64,000 nt of DNA from Endomychus coccineus (lineage: Eukaryota > Arthropoda > Insecta > Coleoptera > Endomychidae): contig OY294071.1 in the NCBI GenBank assembly GCA_958510875.1, forward strand, positions 35,742,581-35,806,580. Direction: 5' to 3'. Each line of letters opens with the position of its first letter. Within the stretch, counting starts at the first letter, position 1. Position numbers and translations under genes: made by a program. The notes under the pieces are model-generated. The model searched no databases, was not told the DNA's origin, and was given only the letters and a program-made list of their open reading frames with translations. Below are positions 1-11,075 of the stretch, piece by piece.

Positions 1-1009
1 TCAGGAAATACTAAAGATTGTTTGACTTAAAATATAATACTCAACCACATATGAAGTATGATGATAAATTCAGTATTATTCAGTCTCACTCAAACCCGTC
101 AATGATCTAGCCATCAATTGTATGTAATAAAACATCTTGTGCTTCGTGAGAAGTTTTGTTCTTTCATATTTCTACACTTTGTTAGCATCACGCAAGGGCT
201 CTCTGTTTATCAATATGTCTATAGTAATATGAGTGATCTATTATATACTCCCAACTTGTTAAAAACTCTTTCCAATAATAAATACCTCCGTAAATCCTAA
301 GTTTATTTATAAAAAAACACTGAAGCATTATATTCCATGAGCTTCTATCTGGACGTATACAAGAAAATAATCTCTCATCTTTTATGAAACGTTCATTTAT
401 ATCACAAAACATAATCCTTCATACATTTGTGATTAGTGAACCATCAAAGCTATCCTTATTATGTTTCTGGGGAATGTTCTACATGCCTATTTTTATTTGG
501 TTTCGATAAGGCGAGCGTATGCCTTACAAAAGGAGAGTGATAGAAGCAAACAATAACAGATTGAAAACACCCGCAATTAAATGGAAAAGGAAATAATACG
601 ACATATCCTCAATAATCTAGACTCTTTGTTATTCGATATAAACTTTGAAAATCAATTATCAATGAGCTTATCTGATCAAGTATTTTATTCGGAATGAACG
701 TTAATTTCGATAAAGCACGGAATGTAGTAAAACGGGAGTGATCTTTTCTAAAATCTTACCAAATTGTTCATAAGTATTAACTTAAATAGGAAATACTTAA
801 TCTGTGTAAATAATTGATGAAATGCAATGAATTAGAATTCAGAAAAACATTGATAGTAATAAATTGATTGTAACGATTATTTCACTACACATTTAGCTAA
901 ATTTATCGACTATATTATTGCTGTGGCAAGTGTCGGGATAGAATGTTATGGTTACTCACAGGAGGAAGTTCCTGATCTTGGGTAAATAACATATGTTTTT
1001 ATATTCTCA
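1..1009. other. AT-rich stretch, nothing recognised
   Basis: Short open frames occur on both strands, but none has a recognisable motif or a plausible exon structure. I see no repeat here that is shared with the rest of the window. Confidence 0.6.
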
Positions 1010-1265
1010 CTAGTCAAGAAGAAAACCTTTAATGTTCGCAGAACATCGTTTGAGCCTGCGGTGGGATGTTAGGAGTGCAAGTTTGGAAGTTATAGACATC
1101 AGGGAAGACCTCATTAAGCAAAAAGACAAATTCGCTGTTCGTGAAAAAAATGAAGTGTGGTAGAATGTAGTTCGGCAGGTCTCGAGTTTGCCAATGAAAG
1201 ACTAACCAGCTTGCCTACCTGGAATCTCTATTGGTGGAATGACAGACGTAATTTTGATTAGCATT
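1010..1265 (-). pseudogene. CR1/Jockey-group non-LTR retrotransposon, 3' end fragment
   Basis: Read on the minus strand this is the last part of the RT ORF of the BS-like family that recurs through the window. It shows IGKLETCRT followed by a 'SRTANL' stretch, equivalent to 'FYRTAKLWSSLPSEVLP' in the copy near 63.7 kb. The 3' end carries the family's terminal sequence (GAACATTAAAGGTTT on this strand), matching the ends at 4.70, 40.05 and 63.88 kb. The frame is disrupted. It is 5'-truncated, as target-primed reverse transcription commonly produces, and abuts the 290-bp satellite. Confidence 0.6.
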
Positions 1266-1855
1266 CTATAAAGTAGTTAATCATGGTCTGAAGTTAAAAC
1301 TAACGCTAGAATCGAATTACTCACCTTCGAAAACGTACCATATCGATGTACCATTGGAATTGATGAGGTCGACCAAAATCGATTTCTCTCCATGAAATGT
1401 TGCAAAAGTCGAATTTCCAAAAAGTTGGGATAATCGCTGAAATTCGTTCAGGTTGATCTCATCAGAACCCCGATTCGAATTTGAAGTGCATTATCCCTCT
1501 ACAACATGATTTTATCAGGGTCATTGCGTCTGAGATGAGCAAAATTCAGGGTTCTGATACCCTGCGACGTGGTTAAACATTGTCTGAGGTTAAAACTAAC
1601 CCAATTTCTCACCTTCGAAAACGTACTATATCGATGTACCATTGGAATCGCTGATGTCGACCAAAATCAATTTTTTCTATACCTACTCCTTATGAAATGT
1701 TGCAAAAATAGAAAGCTCCAAAAATAATCACTGAAATTCGTTCAGGTTAATCTCATAAGAGCCCCGATTCGAATTTTAAGTGCATTCTCCCTCTACAACA
1801 TAATTTTATCAGAGTAATTGCTTCTGAGATGAGCAGAATCGATGAGGTGCGAGTG
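1266..1855 (+). repeat. ~290-bp satellite-like tandem repeat, locus 1 (2 units)
   Basis: Two direct units with a period of about 288 bp: 'aaacgtaccatatcgatgta' near 1332 recurs as 'aaacgtactatatcgatgta' near 1620, and 'ggtcgaccaaaatc' follows both. The second unit contains indels relative to the first. The same family occurs at 44.3-44.8 kb in this orientation and at 36.54-37.70 kb inverted. Confidence 0.8.
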
Positions 1856-2381
1856 TGAATCGTGTTAAAAATGCTATGTGGGTCAAACCAGAAGGAACAT
1901 ACGATTTCTCAAGAAAGTTTAAAACACAGTATAGACAAATATCCAGACAATTTATAAGGAATGGAAATGTATAAGCGAAAAAGCAATTTATGAAATTCCG
2001 ATTTATCTCCAGCTGAGAGTAACCCCGCAAAAGATAGTCACTTTTTGGGAGGCCTAACGGCGAACCAGAATTATCGAGTTCTCACCCAGTAAAGGACTGG
2101 TACAAGCTCATACAAGGTACAAAAATACTCCAGTGGATACCGTTAAGAAACGAAATAAAGGCGAGATACAATGGGCCAGCAGGCCTAAGTGTCACCGGAG
2201 GCGATATCCAGAAAAACCTGCAAAGGGGGTGAAGTTTTTAGTGAGTATGCCTGAAAAGGTGATTCTCACAGTAGACCATGATAACCATAGGCTCATAACC
2301 TCCCCATAAAGGGTTTTCTTCGCCTCTGTAAAAAAAAGAAAGAAAAAGTATCTAAAGAGGTACATTCTGATTTATAATTTA
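1856..2381. other. Unassigned; moderately GC-richer patch
   Basis: About 2040-2300 is less AT-rich than its surroundings and has a broken plus-strand frame with basic residues (KCHRRRYPEKPAKG). I do not recognise it. It could be an old mobile-element remnant. Confidence 0.3.
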
Positions 2382-2455
2382 GTTTACTCTGATGATGGCT
2401 ACTTAGTAGCCGAAAGGTCCTCAGTATTTAGTAGATAGGGGTGATTATTTCTTAT
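2382..2455 (+). ncRNA. Hammerhead-like motif in half of a hairpin MITE
   Basis: CTGATGA (2389-2395) is followed by a 5-bp stem GGCTA/TAGCC (2397-2401 with 2407-2411) capped by CTTAG, then GAAA (2412-2415) and AGTA (2423-2426), which can pair with TACT (2385-2388). This is the order of a type I hammerhead ribozyme. One extra U lies between A9 and helix II, and helix III would be minimal (G-C), so activity is doubtful. The stretch from 2398 to 2455 matches the right half of the palindromic MITE at 24.5 kb ('tagccgaaaggtcctcagta', 'ggggtgattatttcttat'). Confidence 0.4.
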
Positions 2456-4699
2456 TTAAAGTGTTATAGTGTATTCACAGTGTGAACTCTTTTATAGTTC
2501 ATTAAGAGTCACCTAAATGAATAAAAGATAACAAGGCATTTGAATACATACCTGATAATAGAATAGTAGGTTAATATATCCAGAGCCTTTCGATAGCTTC
2601 CCACAACTGACTATCCCAACAGCGATGTTGAGATTTATTCGAGTATCTCTTTTACTTTTGCTAGTAAATATCGTATAATTGAACACAATATAATATCTAT
2701 ATAACTATGTATAAGTTAGGATCTAAAGCATTCCAAAAATTATTTTATTTATGATCTAATTAGTTAGTTATAACCTATTCAATCAAAAAAGTCAAATGAT
2801 TATTTAGTACTATCTTATTTCAATAGTAAGTAATTATGAATAATCTGTTATACTTATATTGCTGAAGTTGATTAATCAGAAGCAAAGTTTTAATCGTTAT
2901 CGTTCCCGATGAAAGTAACAAATTGGTAACACTATATAAGTCTCTTCACCATGTTCGGATTTCTAAGAAAATACAAATCATCTGAAAGTATAAGAATTCT
3001 GATTATCATTCTTGAAGTTTCGTAGGAAGTCACTTTTGCAAGAATCGACGGCTCAGATGACCCGTTCTCAGATTAATTCTGTGGGTCCCATATCAAATTA
3101 TATAAGTCAATTATTAGCCCACTTCATGCTACATTGTATTCCAGTCTTTGGGGATTTCGATGTGATTATTTTGAGCAAAGAATTCCAGAGGGTAAATGAA
3201 AACTTCATTATCGAAATATCAAATACTAGTTTCGTGGAATGCTGAATTAATATGTGTGCAAATTCAGAATTTCATTTCATTTATTATTAGTTTCTATTTT
3301 TATCCTGCACAAGAATATGAATAATTCCTATGTGATTTTACTTCACTGTTCATACCCACATAATTTTGTAGCGACTGTATGTGACTGCTCAATGTTTATG
3401 CTCAATGTTTAGTGTAATGATGATAAATTTTAGTTTGGATTGAGTGAGAGGAATGCTACTACCAGGTTGAAACAGTACTTTCATCATGTTCGTACTGATA
3501 ACATTTATGTCCGCCGTAGCAAGTTGTGTCTTACAAAACGTTCAATCACAAAAACAGAACTTCCTCTCTTGAAATACAATGACGAACCTTACTTCGGAAC
3601 ATTGGAAGCCATAAAAATATATAAACATAGAATATTGATTTACCTCCGGATGAAAACAATCTATTATTACAAGTATTTAATAAACTTCAGGTCATTTGTA
3701 GGAATACGTATTTATGAGTAATTAGTAAACTTCATAGAAATACTCGATGTTTATTTTCGGCCAGGAAGTATCTGTAATACTTTTATTCATTAGAAACAGC
3801 ATTATTACTGGTTGTAATCAAAGTTTTTCCTAATTTGACCCTTCAAGTATTTGGCGTTGTTCCGGGATCTTACGTTTAAATTAAGTTAAAATAATGCATC
3901 TTTGGTAATGGCAATCGCAGCCAGATCTATAATATCCAATCCAATTTAGGGAACCTCAGAATAACCAATTAAAACAATATAAATACTTATTGGGTAATGT
4001 GAACTTTGACTTTTCCGGTACTTACATTCATTCATTCTGTCATCAATGAAGCTCTTCATCATTTGAACCCTTCTTAGGAAAGTTGAGACGCCGATAAGTA
4101 GAGATGTACACTTGGAAGAAGATTCAACTACGTACGAAGTGTATAGATCGGTTAAGCGGGTAACTATTCCTTACAGCTAATTTGAATCTATATTATTTCG
4201 AGTGTTTATTCTGTTTATATAAGAACTGGGTATATATTAACACACCAATATTATCTGCGCTTGCTATATTTCTGCACCTCAGGGCTTTCAAACGAGAGCG
4301 ATTCATTCACTCATCAATTGGATCGACATCGCGCATCTGAAATACGTTTATCAAGTTTTAATTAATGTTAGGGCGATAAGCAATATTGGCCATTGAAGAT
4401 CTCTCTTCTTCCTCCCAACGGAAGCTAACAACCCCAGACCTCGCCGAAAACTCCGCTGAGTGAACACTTTCGAAAGTTAATAAAAACATTCTCGTTTACA
4501 TATTTATTCCAGTAGTACAATATCATACTACGGAATCATCAAACTTCTGAAATTAATTATTACTTTGATTTGTATTATAATATGAGGAGGAAAATATATG
4601 TGCAATACGAAATTAATACAGGTAATACAAAATTATATTCTAAAAGTATTTTTTCAGAAAAACCGTAGGTCGTATATTGTCAACAACCTTTTTTTAATA
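2456..4699. other. AT-rich stretch without recognised genes
   Basis: Open frames of 77 aa (3012-3245) and 93 aa (3440-3721) on plus have no family motif. No splice-flanked exon or shared repeat was recognised, apart from general AT-rich, repeat-derived character. Confidence 0.5.
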
Positions 4700-5255
4700 T
4701 TTTGACTTCACGAGGGGAAAACCTATAATATTCGAAGAACATCGTGTAAGCTAGCGGTGGAATGTTGGGAGAGGAGATGGGCATTCGAATTTTTCTTGAT
4801 GTTTGGAGACTATATCAATAGAGGAGGACCTCACTGGGTAAATAGTTCCACAACTTCGATGTTCGATAGACAAATTAACTCAGGCAGGAAGAAATTCGAC
4901 AGGTCTCGAGCTTGATAATGAAGGGGTGGAATCTCTCGTGGTTGAATAACACATTTCTGATTAACATCATCCATTCAAATATCCATAGCAAAGAGAGAGA
5001 GAGATCGCACACCTTTCTACGATGTTCTAGAGACGTCAATGAATTCGTAAGTGTGACATTATCAATCACATGAATAGCTATCTGCCGGATAGAATCCTCG
5101 GAATGTATGGGAGCCGAACTCCAAACATGTATTCCAGGACAGATAAAATCAGTGCTCTGTAGATTATGAGGAGCTGCTGGGATGTAAAGTAGATCTTGGC
5201 ACGGAATAGAAAACCAACTTTAGGTGAAGTGGTTTTCTCAATGGACCTCACAACA
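4700..5255 (-). pseudogene. CR1/Jockey-group non-LTR element, RT C-terminal part (copy A)
   Basis: On minus the frame reads SIEKTTSPKVGFLFRAK, then 'SQQLLIIYRALI', then 'VTLTNSLTSLEHRRKVCDLS' and IKLETCR. These are the thumb and C-terminal region of the BS-like RT. Frameshifts and stops interrupt it. The 3' end near 4700 matches the family terminus. It lies head-to-tail with a second truncated copy immediately upstream on the same strand. Confidence 0.75.
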
Positions 5256-5600
5256 TTATCCCATTCGAATTTTTCTTTAAGGTTTGGGGGTTATATGCAT
5301 AGGGCAAAACCTCACTAGGCAAAGAGTTCCACAACTTCGCCGTTAGAGATTTGGGCTCGTCTAGTCCGCCTATCTGGAATCTCTCTTGGTCAAATAACGG
5401 ACGAGATTTCTGATGATCAGACAAATAGCTCTCTTCTGGATAGAATTCAAGAGCTTCAGCGTATTTTTGGGAGCCAAACTCCAAACCAAGCACGTGAAGT
5501 ATTGGATTAATATTGATAACACTAATACGAATCAGTTCTTTGTAGATTATGAGGAGCTGCTGTGAGATGATCGTCATTTCGAGTACCCAAAATTAATAAA
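5256..5600 (-). pseudogene. CR1/Jockey-group non-LTR element, RT C-terminal part (copy B)
   Basis: The minus-strand frame 5248-5577 carries SQQLLIIYKELIRISV, 'RFQIGGLDEPKSL' and 'KLWNSLPSEVLPYAYNPQT', the conserved end of the family's RT ORF. It lacks most of the RT. Its downstream end runs straight into copy A, so two independently truncated copies, or a duplicated segment, stand in tandem. Confidence 0.75.
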
Positions 5601-6554
5601 AATTTTTCTATTCTTGTGATATCTACCACGAGGAGTTCAAGAGAGAATAAAAGCTAACATGAAAGAAATTTGGTGATTATTTCGTACTTATTAGTGTTAT
5701 AATCCACAGTTGTGGAGTCTTTTAGCGGTTTAGTATAGTCCCATATGCTTTGAAATTGCCTATTTTAAAAACAGTAATTGAGAATTTCCGGATAAAGTAT
5801 TATAACGGGCAATGATTAGTTCCTTGTTCCGTTCAGTTCATTTAATCTGAAATATGTTCAATGTAGTAACTTTTATTGGAGTTTAGGATTAATTTGAAGT
5901 TTATCATATATTGGACGCTTGTTTCAAAACTGCGTATCTGTGAATTTCTGTGACTGTGGAATAACTTCGACTTTCGCAATCAACAATAATCACTAATTAT
6001 ATAGTTGCAACTCTGGCAATCAACAAAATGCTGACAAGGCAATAAAATGTTTCCCCTACAAAGAGCCCTCATCACATGAATCACCAATCTCGCCAATATG
6101 ACGGACCATTATATTCGAATGTGTTTTTTAATACGGAAACCGCATATAGAGCACGGAAGAAAATTGCAATCATTGTCATTATTTTTAGTTTCACACTAAC
6201 GATCATTCTACTCATCTGACATATAGGTTTACGTGAATACATGTATAATCTTTTGCAATATAATGATTACGCATAACTTTCTCACATGCTTTGAACCTTA
6301 AAATGAGCTATCCCTTATTTTTGAATGCAGTAGATAAGAGATAACTCTTCGATATAATTTGTTTTGGCAAAATATTTCAATCGCGAAGACATTTCGAATC
6401 GGACATCGATCAAACATGATACAGTAAAATCTTCCATGGTCACCAAAGTGGGGTGATCGTTGAAAAAGGAACCTAGGATAATTAAGACAACTGTTATAAA
6501 TTATATATAGCTTACTCATCAATAATTTTAGTAGCGTAATAATTATTGTATCAA
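5601..6554. other. AT-rich stretch, nothing recognised
   Basis: No motif-bearing frame, repeat shared elsewhere or RNA-like structure was recognised. Confidence 0.5.
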
Positions 6555-6790
6555 TGTATTACTCCGATACAAGAGCTATAAGCGCCGGTGTTCTACAAGG
6601 ACCTGTATTGACACCAACTTTGTTCCTGCTACATGTCAACGATCTGTTGTAAGTGACTTTCTGAGCGGTGCGAGACAGAGACATGTCGACGCAATAAATA
6701 CAAATCTAGCAAACATAGGATTGCGTTAATCTGGTTCAAGTTCAATCCAACCAAAACCAAGGTTGTGTTTTCTCCATGAAAAGATTTAGG
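6555..6790 (+). pseudogene. CR1/Jockey-group RT fragment (motif B to C region)
   Basis: The plus frame reads ISAGVLQGPVLTPTLFLLHV then 'NDLL', corresponding to the 'AGVPQGSVLAPTLFLLHIND' RT motif of the same family. A short 'QGCVFSM' stretch follows, where other copies have 'TQACVFSR'. The catalytic DD region is deleted or scrambled. It runs into a mariner fragment. Confidence 0.7.
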
Positions 6791-6829
6791 AATCTGTTTG
6801 TATTTTTATGACAAGTTTGAATTTGGATT

Positions 6830-7140
6830 GATGAAGCATATGTCAGTAGTGCCCGCATTTTCAATAGGCACAATGATCATTGGTGATGTAAATTCTCATA
6901 GTATCGTCGACGTTCAAAATCAGAGACGCTTCGGTTTCAGTGTTTGGTGTGTCATATTTCACAATAGAGTTCTGGCTTATCGAATCAACAATGAAACTAT
7001 GAATAATCAACGGTATCATGCTATTTCAAATCAACATACTGTTGATGATTTTTTTGATGAATTGCAACTTAATGAGAGAAGACATTTTTTCCAATAACAT
7101 GCTGCTCCACAACATAACACAACTTATAAACGATTCTTTT
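6830..7140 (+). pseudogene. Tc1/mariner (IS630)-type transposase fragment
   Basis: The plus frame shows FGFSVWCVIFHNRVLAYRIN, matching the '(R)FxxxVWxGIxxxxLIGPY' block of IS630/Tc1-like DDE transposases. 'Q*HAAPQHN' (7091-7117) follows, an eroded form of the 'QxDGAPxHN' block holding the second catalytic Asp. The Asp is lost (stop/His). The N-terminal DNA-binding half and the end are missing, so it is a dead fragment. Confidence 0.65.
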
Positions 7141-7487
7141 GTCAGTGATAATTTACCATACCTCTATGGATTCGAAGTTTACTTGATATAAATTCATTCA
7201 TGAAAATATGTAGAATAGAAATAAAACACAAATTTGAATTCACACTAACTGCAAAATTATGGTGACAGTTGTTTCGTCACTCAGTGCATTTGTTTCATTG
7301 TTGATAATTCGCTTTGAATATATACTTCGCGTAAGAAAACAATTGTCAGCGATAATTTATCATCTTTGCATATTTCTATTTCCAAAACGAATTATAAAAC
7401 TCGTTGATACTTTCCAGAACCTCAGTTAAGTGTGAAGTTAAACTCGATCCAGTTCAATATCAAAGAAAGAGAATATATATTTACTAG
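7141..7487. other. AT-rich spacer, nothing recognised
   Basis: No gene or repeat was recognised between the mariner fragment and the 3' tail of the adjacent I-like element. Confidence 0.4.
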
Positions 7488-8850
7488 TATTTGGTATTGG
7501 TTGAGATGGTAGCGAGCTTAACAAAAAGTTCAATTCACTCAGCCAAAAACCCTTGTACACTATCCCCTGATACGTTTTTCAGCAACTCGACGGAATCCTA
7601 AGATCTGTTTTACTCTCAGATCCTTTATGTCATCGGCCGTGATGATCCCTGAACCTAGCCAGGTAAACCTGGTACTGTATGTCTAAATTTTATCAGATTT
7701 CCGTGACCTGTAAACATCTCGGAGATAATCCTGATGCTTTGCCTACTCAGCGAAAGTTTCTCGCTTGCCCTTAGGCCTACCTCATTTCCAAGCAGTGCTT
7801 TAGCAGTTCGGCAGCCGTAAATGTTCCTCCATGCTGAGGCATGTTCATCTCTTAGATGGTTCCGCAAGATCTGCATACCCCTGTTGTAAGGAATACCAGC
7901 AAGGGGTATTGAGAATTGTCCAATCTTCTCTGGCTAGTGTATTCGCTCTCTCATTCGCTTTCCAACCTGAGTGACCCGGGATCCAAGATGAGGTTGAACC
8001 TGTTTTCACCGGCTAGGATCTCCTTGGTATCGCTGACAACCTTCGAGGACACAGTTGAGCTTTGCAGTGCATTGAGTGCCACTTGACTGTTCGAAAAAGA
8101 TCCAGATGGTCTCATTTATTTTACCACAGCCGAGTAGCTTCTCTGCACATCTGTAGAAAGCAAGCGTCTCGGCTTGGAAGACTATGTTGAGATACCCCAT
8201 CCGCACGAAGTACTCATCAATATATCTAGGAACGCAAAAGGCTGCTCCGACTCTTGTACCGTGCTTGGACGTGCGGCCTTTTCCCCATTCCTGCCTGCAT
8301 TTCATCTGCTCCTCGGACCACAGGGCTTTGATTCTGTCCTGCGGTTCTAGCCGCAGCCTTTCAGCCCTGAATAGACGGGATTGATCTGGACTCCATTCCT
8401 TCAGGGAGCCATTGCAGTTAAGCCTGTAGATCGCCATCATTGCGAGAATCCTCAGAGTCATTGTCAGGGCAAGGCCGTCGATGCTGCAGTCGGTGTACAT
8501 CCTCGTGGATGTAATGCCTCTGAGGAAGAGTCCCTGTATTATGTCCAGAAGATTCTGGGCTATAACCAGTTCAGCTCTTTTCCACCATATGAGAACTTCA
8601 TGACTGAGTCTTGGGATAATAATAGCTGAGTAGATCCACATGAGCTGCGTAGTCCCTATACCCCAAATCATGACAATTGCTCCCTTACACTGCCTAAAGT
8701 TCATCATAGCATTTTGGCACCTAGTCTCCAGTTCCTAGTCTCCAGTTGCTTCTGCCAAATTAGCTTTTTGTACAGGGTGACACCCAGATACTTCACCATG
8801 TCGGAAAACTCAACTGACTTGACCCCGATTACCATCTTTTTCTAGTAGCA
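7488..8850 (-). pseudogene. I/R1-group non-LTR element: RT thumb, RNase H and 3' end
   Basis: On minus, in order: VKYLGVTLYKKLIWQKQLET (about 8800), 'LMWIYSAIIIPRLSH' (the RT thumb 'YTAIVRP' region), 'FLRGITSTRMYTDC', an RNase H-like block 'VGAAFCVPRYIDEY' with 'VFQAETLAFYRCAEKLL', then 'MQILRNHLRDEHASAWRNI' and 'LGNEVGLRASEKLSLSR'. A 233-aa open frame spans 8006-8707. The 3' end carries 'ccatctcaaccaatacc'. The same family, same 3' end and same coverage occur on plus at 58.3-59.8 kb. It is 5'-truncated with several frameshifts, and a 14-bp tandem duplication near 8725-8750 may explain one of them. Confidence 0.8.
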
Positions 8851-9224
8851 TTTTATTCAAATACTGCTACTGAATAAATGAGAGTTCATCAGTAACCACA
8901 CTTATTCATGTCTTACATTTATTAGAGTCCAGATTGTTCTATTCTATTTTGATTCAAAATATACATTTCTGTATTATCCTAATCTATATCGAGGAAATTG
9001 AATGAATACTTATTATTATTTCATTACTTGGTTATATTTTTCTGCTCCTATGGTCATCTCAACCTGAATTTATTATATAATATTTTATCTTTGGAATGTT
9101 TTATGAAACAAGAATATTTTGAGAATTAATCAACTTTATTGATCAAATATTGGTCCAAATGGATATATATTTGGTCATAACCGAGTTCATTCGTTATTCG
9201 ACTGTATACATATAGAAGGAACAA
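8851..9224. other. AT-rich spacer
   Basis: Nothing was recognised. The sequence is strongly AT-rich. Confidence 0.4.
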
Positions 9225-9620
9225 CATTTAACGATGAGGTCTTTCGAGTTCAGAACGATCAGTAACGTTACAAACTTATAGTTCTAGACAGCTGTCCAGC
9301 TCTTCCATTGAGCTCATCAGTGGAACGAGTAAATTTGCAACGTTACTGAAGCCCCGTTGAATGTAATCACAACCAGCCTTCCATCTATCATAGATAGCGT
9401 GAGATTTTTTTGTCATTTTACCTCGTGGAATGCTGGTTATGACTAACTTCAATGGATATCCTTCAGTAACGATGCAAACTTGCTGTCTGGAACTATAAAG
9501 TTTGTGACGTTATTGATCGATCTGGACTAGAAAGACCTAACCATTGTTATCTGGCGAAAACAAACACGAGATAAATTAGTATATTTCATATATTAATTTG
9601 TTTCTGATTCTCTCATAATG
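9225..9620. repeat. Palindromic element with hammerhead-like inverted ends (copy 1)
   Basis: The left end (9225-9345) and right end (9452-9545) are inverted versions of one sequence: 'cagtaacgttgcaaa' on minus at the left and 'cagtaacgatgcaaac' on plus at the right, each leading outward through 'aactata', a second 'acgttactgatcg'-like box and 'gaaagacct'. The centre (9370-9450) and right half recur at 17.63-17.83 kb, and the outer flank 9515-9618 recurs at 17.40-17.50 kb. It looks like a non-autonomous element with ribozyme-derived inverted ends. Confidence 0.6.
9281..9326 (-). ncRNA. Degenerate type I hammerhead ribozyme motif
   Basis: On minus: GTTCCA, then CTGATGA (complement 9314-9320), stem GCTC/GAGC with a 7-nt loop, then TGGA where GAAA is required, then C-AGCT-G-TC and TAGAAC. 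Helix I (GTTCCA with TAGAAC) has one mismatch. The left half of the core is intact, but the GAAA half is mutated, so self-cleavage is unlikely. The right end of the same palindromic element (about 9480-9500) has lost the core altogether. Confidence 0.55.
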
Positions 9621-9814
9621 AACAAAATTTAAATACAAAAATGAATATTGATATTGGGAAAGATTTGCACACAGATTTAGAACTTTGTTATATTTTGAAT
9701 GTTACATTAAAGAATAATTAATATCAATTATTTCGCCGGTCCCAACTTATGTCATAAACATTTAAATTAAGTTACGTTATGCCAGGGTTTCACAAAGTTT
9801 ATATCATAAGGAGC
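9621..9814. other. AT-rich spacer
   Basis: Nothing was recognised. Confidence 0.3.
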
Positions 9815-10120
9815 CGGTCCTTTTCACGAGAAAACGAAAAGTAGACGAACTCGGCTTACCTCACTCAGCACCACCCTAATATTATCGTCGGAGGTTAAAT
9901 ACCTGGGTGCAAGCTGACATGGGGGTCTCGTATCGCAGCAGCAAGTTTCCTTTGGCAGTGTCGGAAAGAGAGGGAACACATCATAACTATCTGCAAAGAT
10001 AGCTACATGGCTCAACACAGCAGTAATATGACCCATGATAACATATAGTGCACTGATCTGGTAGCCCAGAACAAGAAAGAAGACCTTAATGAAACAGCTA
10101 AATGAGTTACACAGAACCGT
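9815..10120 (+). pseudogene. I/R1-group RT fragment (palm end and thumb)
   Basis: Plus frames give VLFTRKRKVDELGLP, then an eroded 'YLG' motif ('LNTWVQAD'), 'QCRKERE', and 'WLNTAVI*PMITYSALIW*P' with 'KQLNELHRT'. This is the order 'LFTRK..VKYLG..WQCRR..MYTAVVRPxxTYGAxVWWP' typical of I/R1-clade RTs. Stops and frameshifts are visible. The open frame on the opposite strand is its shadow. Confidence 0.65.
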
Positions 10121-10354
10121 AGAAGAGATCCAGATAAACCACCTCGTGGTCAAGTTCGTCGAAAGCTTTCGAAAAGTTTGAGATTGTCAATATTTTCAGA
10201 AATTAACTTTGTGATGTTAGTTACAATTCATATATTTACAGTATGTGAAGATTGAAGCTACATGTAGTATACAATAAATCCACCAGTTGAACATTGATGA
10301 AGATCGATTCAGATCTAGATGGACAAAGGAAAGTTTGTTTCATCATCATCATCA
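10121..10354. other. AT-rich spacer
   Basis: Nothing was recognised. Confidence 0.3.
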
Positions 10355-11075
10355 GTTAAGGGGAGGGGGCTTAGCCCCCAGATACACGTAGACTACTCAG
10401 TTGAGCCCATTGTGCACCCTGTGGTCAGAAGATTATTTTATTCTAACAGATTTGTGGAACGCCAGGAACCCAAAATATTGCTATCGCTGGCTTCCATAAG
10501 TTCTCCTAGAAGTAGTTTTGCTTAATCGAAGTAACGGTTCCTGAGGAATGTCAAAGCAGAGCATTCCAACAGGATGTGAGAGTCAGTTTCTTCCACCTGT
10601 CTGCATTTCTTACATCATCTGCGATGCCCATAGTATGAAGGTGTTTGTTAAGACGACAGTGACCCGTTAGTCATCTCTCTGATGTCCCTTCTGTTTAGAG
10701 CAACGAGATTCTTTGAGAGCCTAAGCACAGGATATTTGACAAAGAGCTTGGCCTTTCTCAAACTTGGTGATTCTTGCCACAGCTCATACCACTCTTTGTT
10801 CAGTTCATAAGGGCGGAACCCCCTACGCAATTGGATGAAGCGGCCATTGCTCTTGTCCAAAAGAGGCGCCAGACAACCCCCTCCTGGCCAGCGAATCTGC
10901 CATTTCATTTCCTTCAAGTCCACTGTGTCCAGGGACCCAACTGAGTCTAACTTTATTTCTCCTGGCTAGTTCAGCCAGTGTATCCCTGCTTTTTTTGACA
11001 AGCCTCGATGTGACTTTACGTGACTTAAGAACTCTCAAGGCAGTTTGTTTCACTTCAATATTTAATTCTCCCATT
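10355..11075 (-). pseudogene. I/R1-group element: RNase H C-terminus and 3' end
   Basis: On minus, 'LAELARRNKVRLSWVPGHSG' and LEGNEMADSLARRG are an unmistakable end of a retroelement RNase H domain (the 'WVPGHSGxxGNExAD' block). 'WYELWQESPSLRKAKLFVK' follows in a shifted frame, then 'LSKNLVALNRRDIREMTNG', and a zinc-knuckle-like tail with 'ETDSHILLECSAL' in a further frame. Two frame changes are needed. The 3' UTR ends near a hairpin 'ggggcttagcccc' (10366-10378). No RT is attached, so the element is 5'-truncated. Confidence 0.8.

Noticed and set aside
9824..10153. 109-aa open frame on minus
   Set aside because: Antisense to an I-like RT thumb fragment on plus. It shows no motif of its own.
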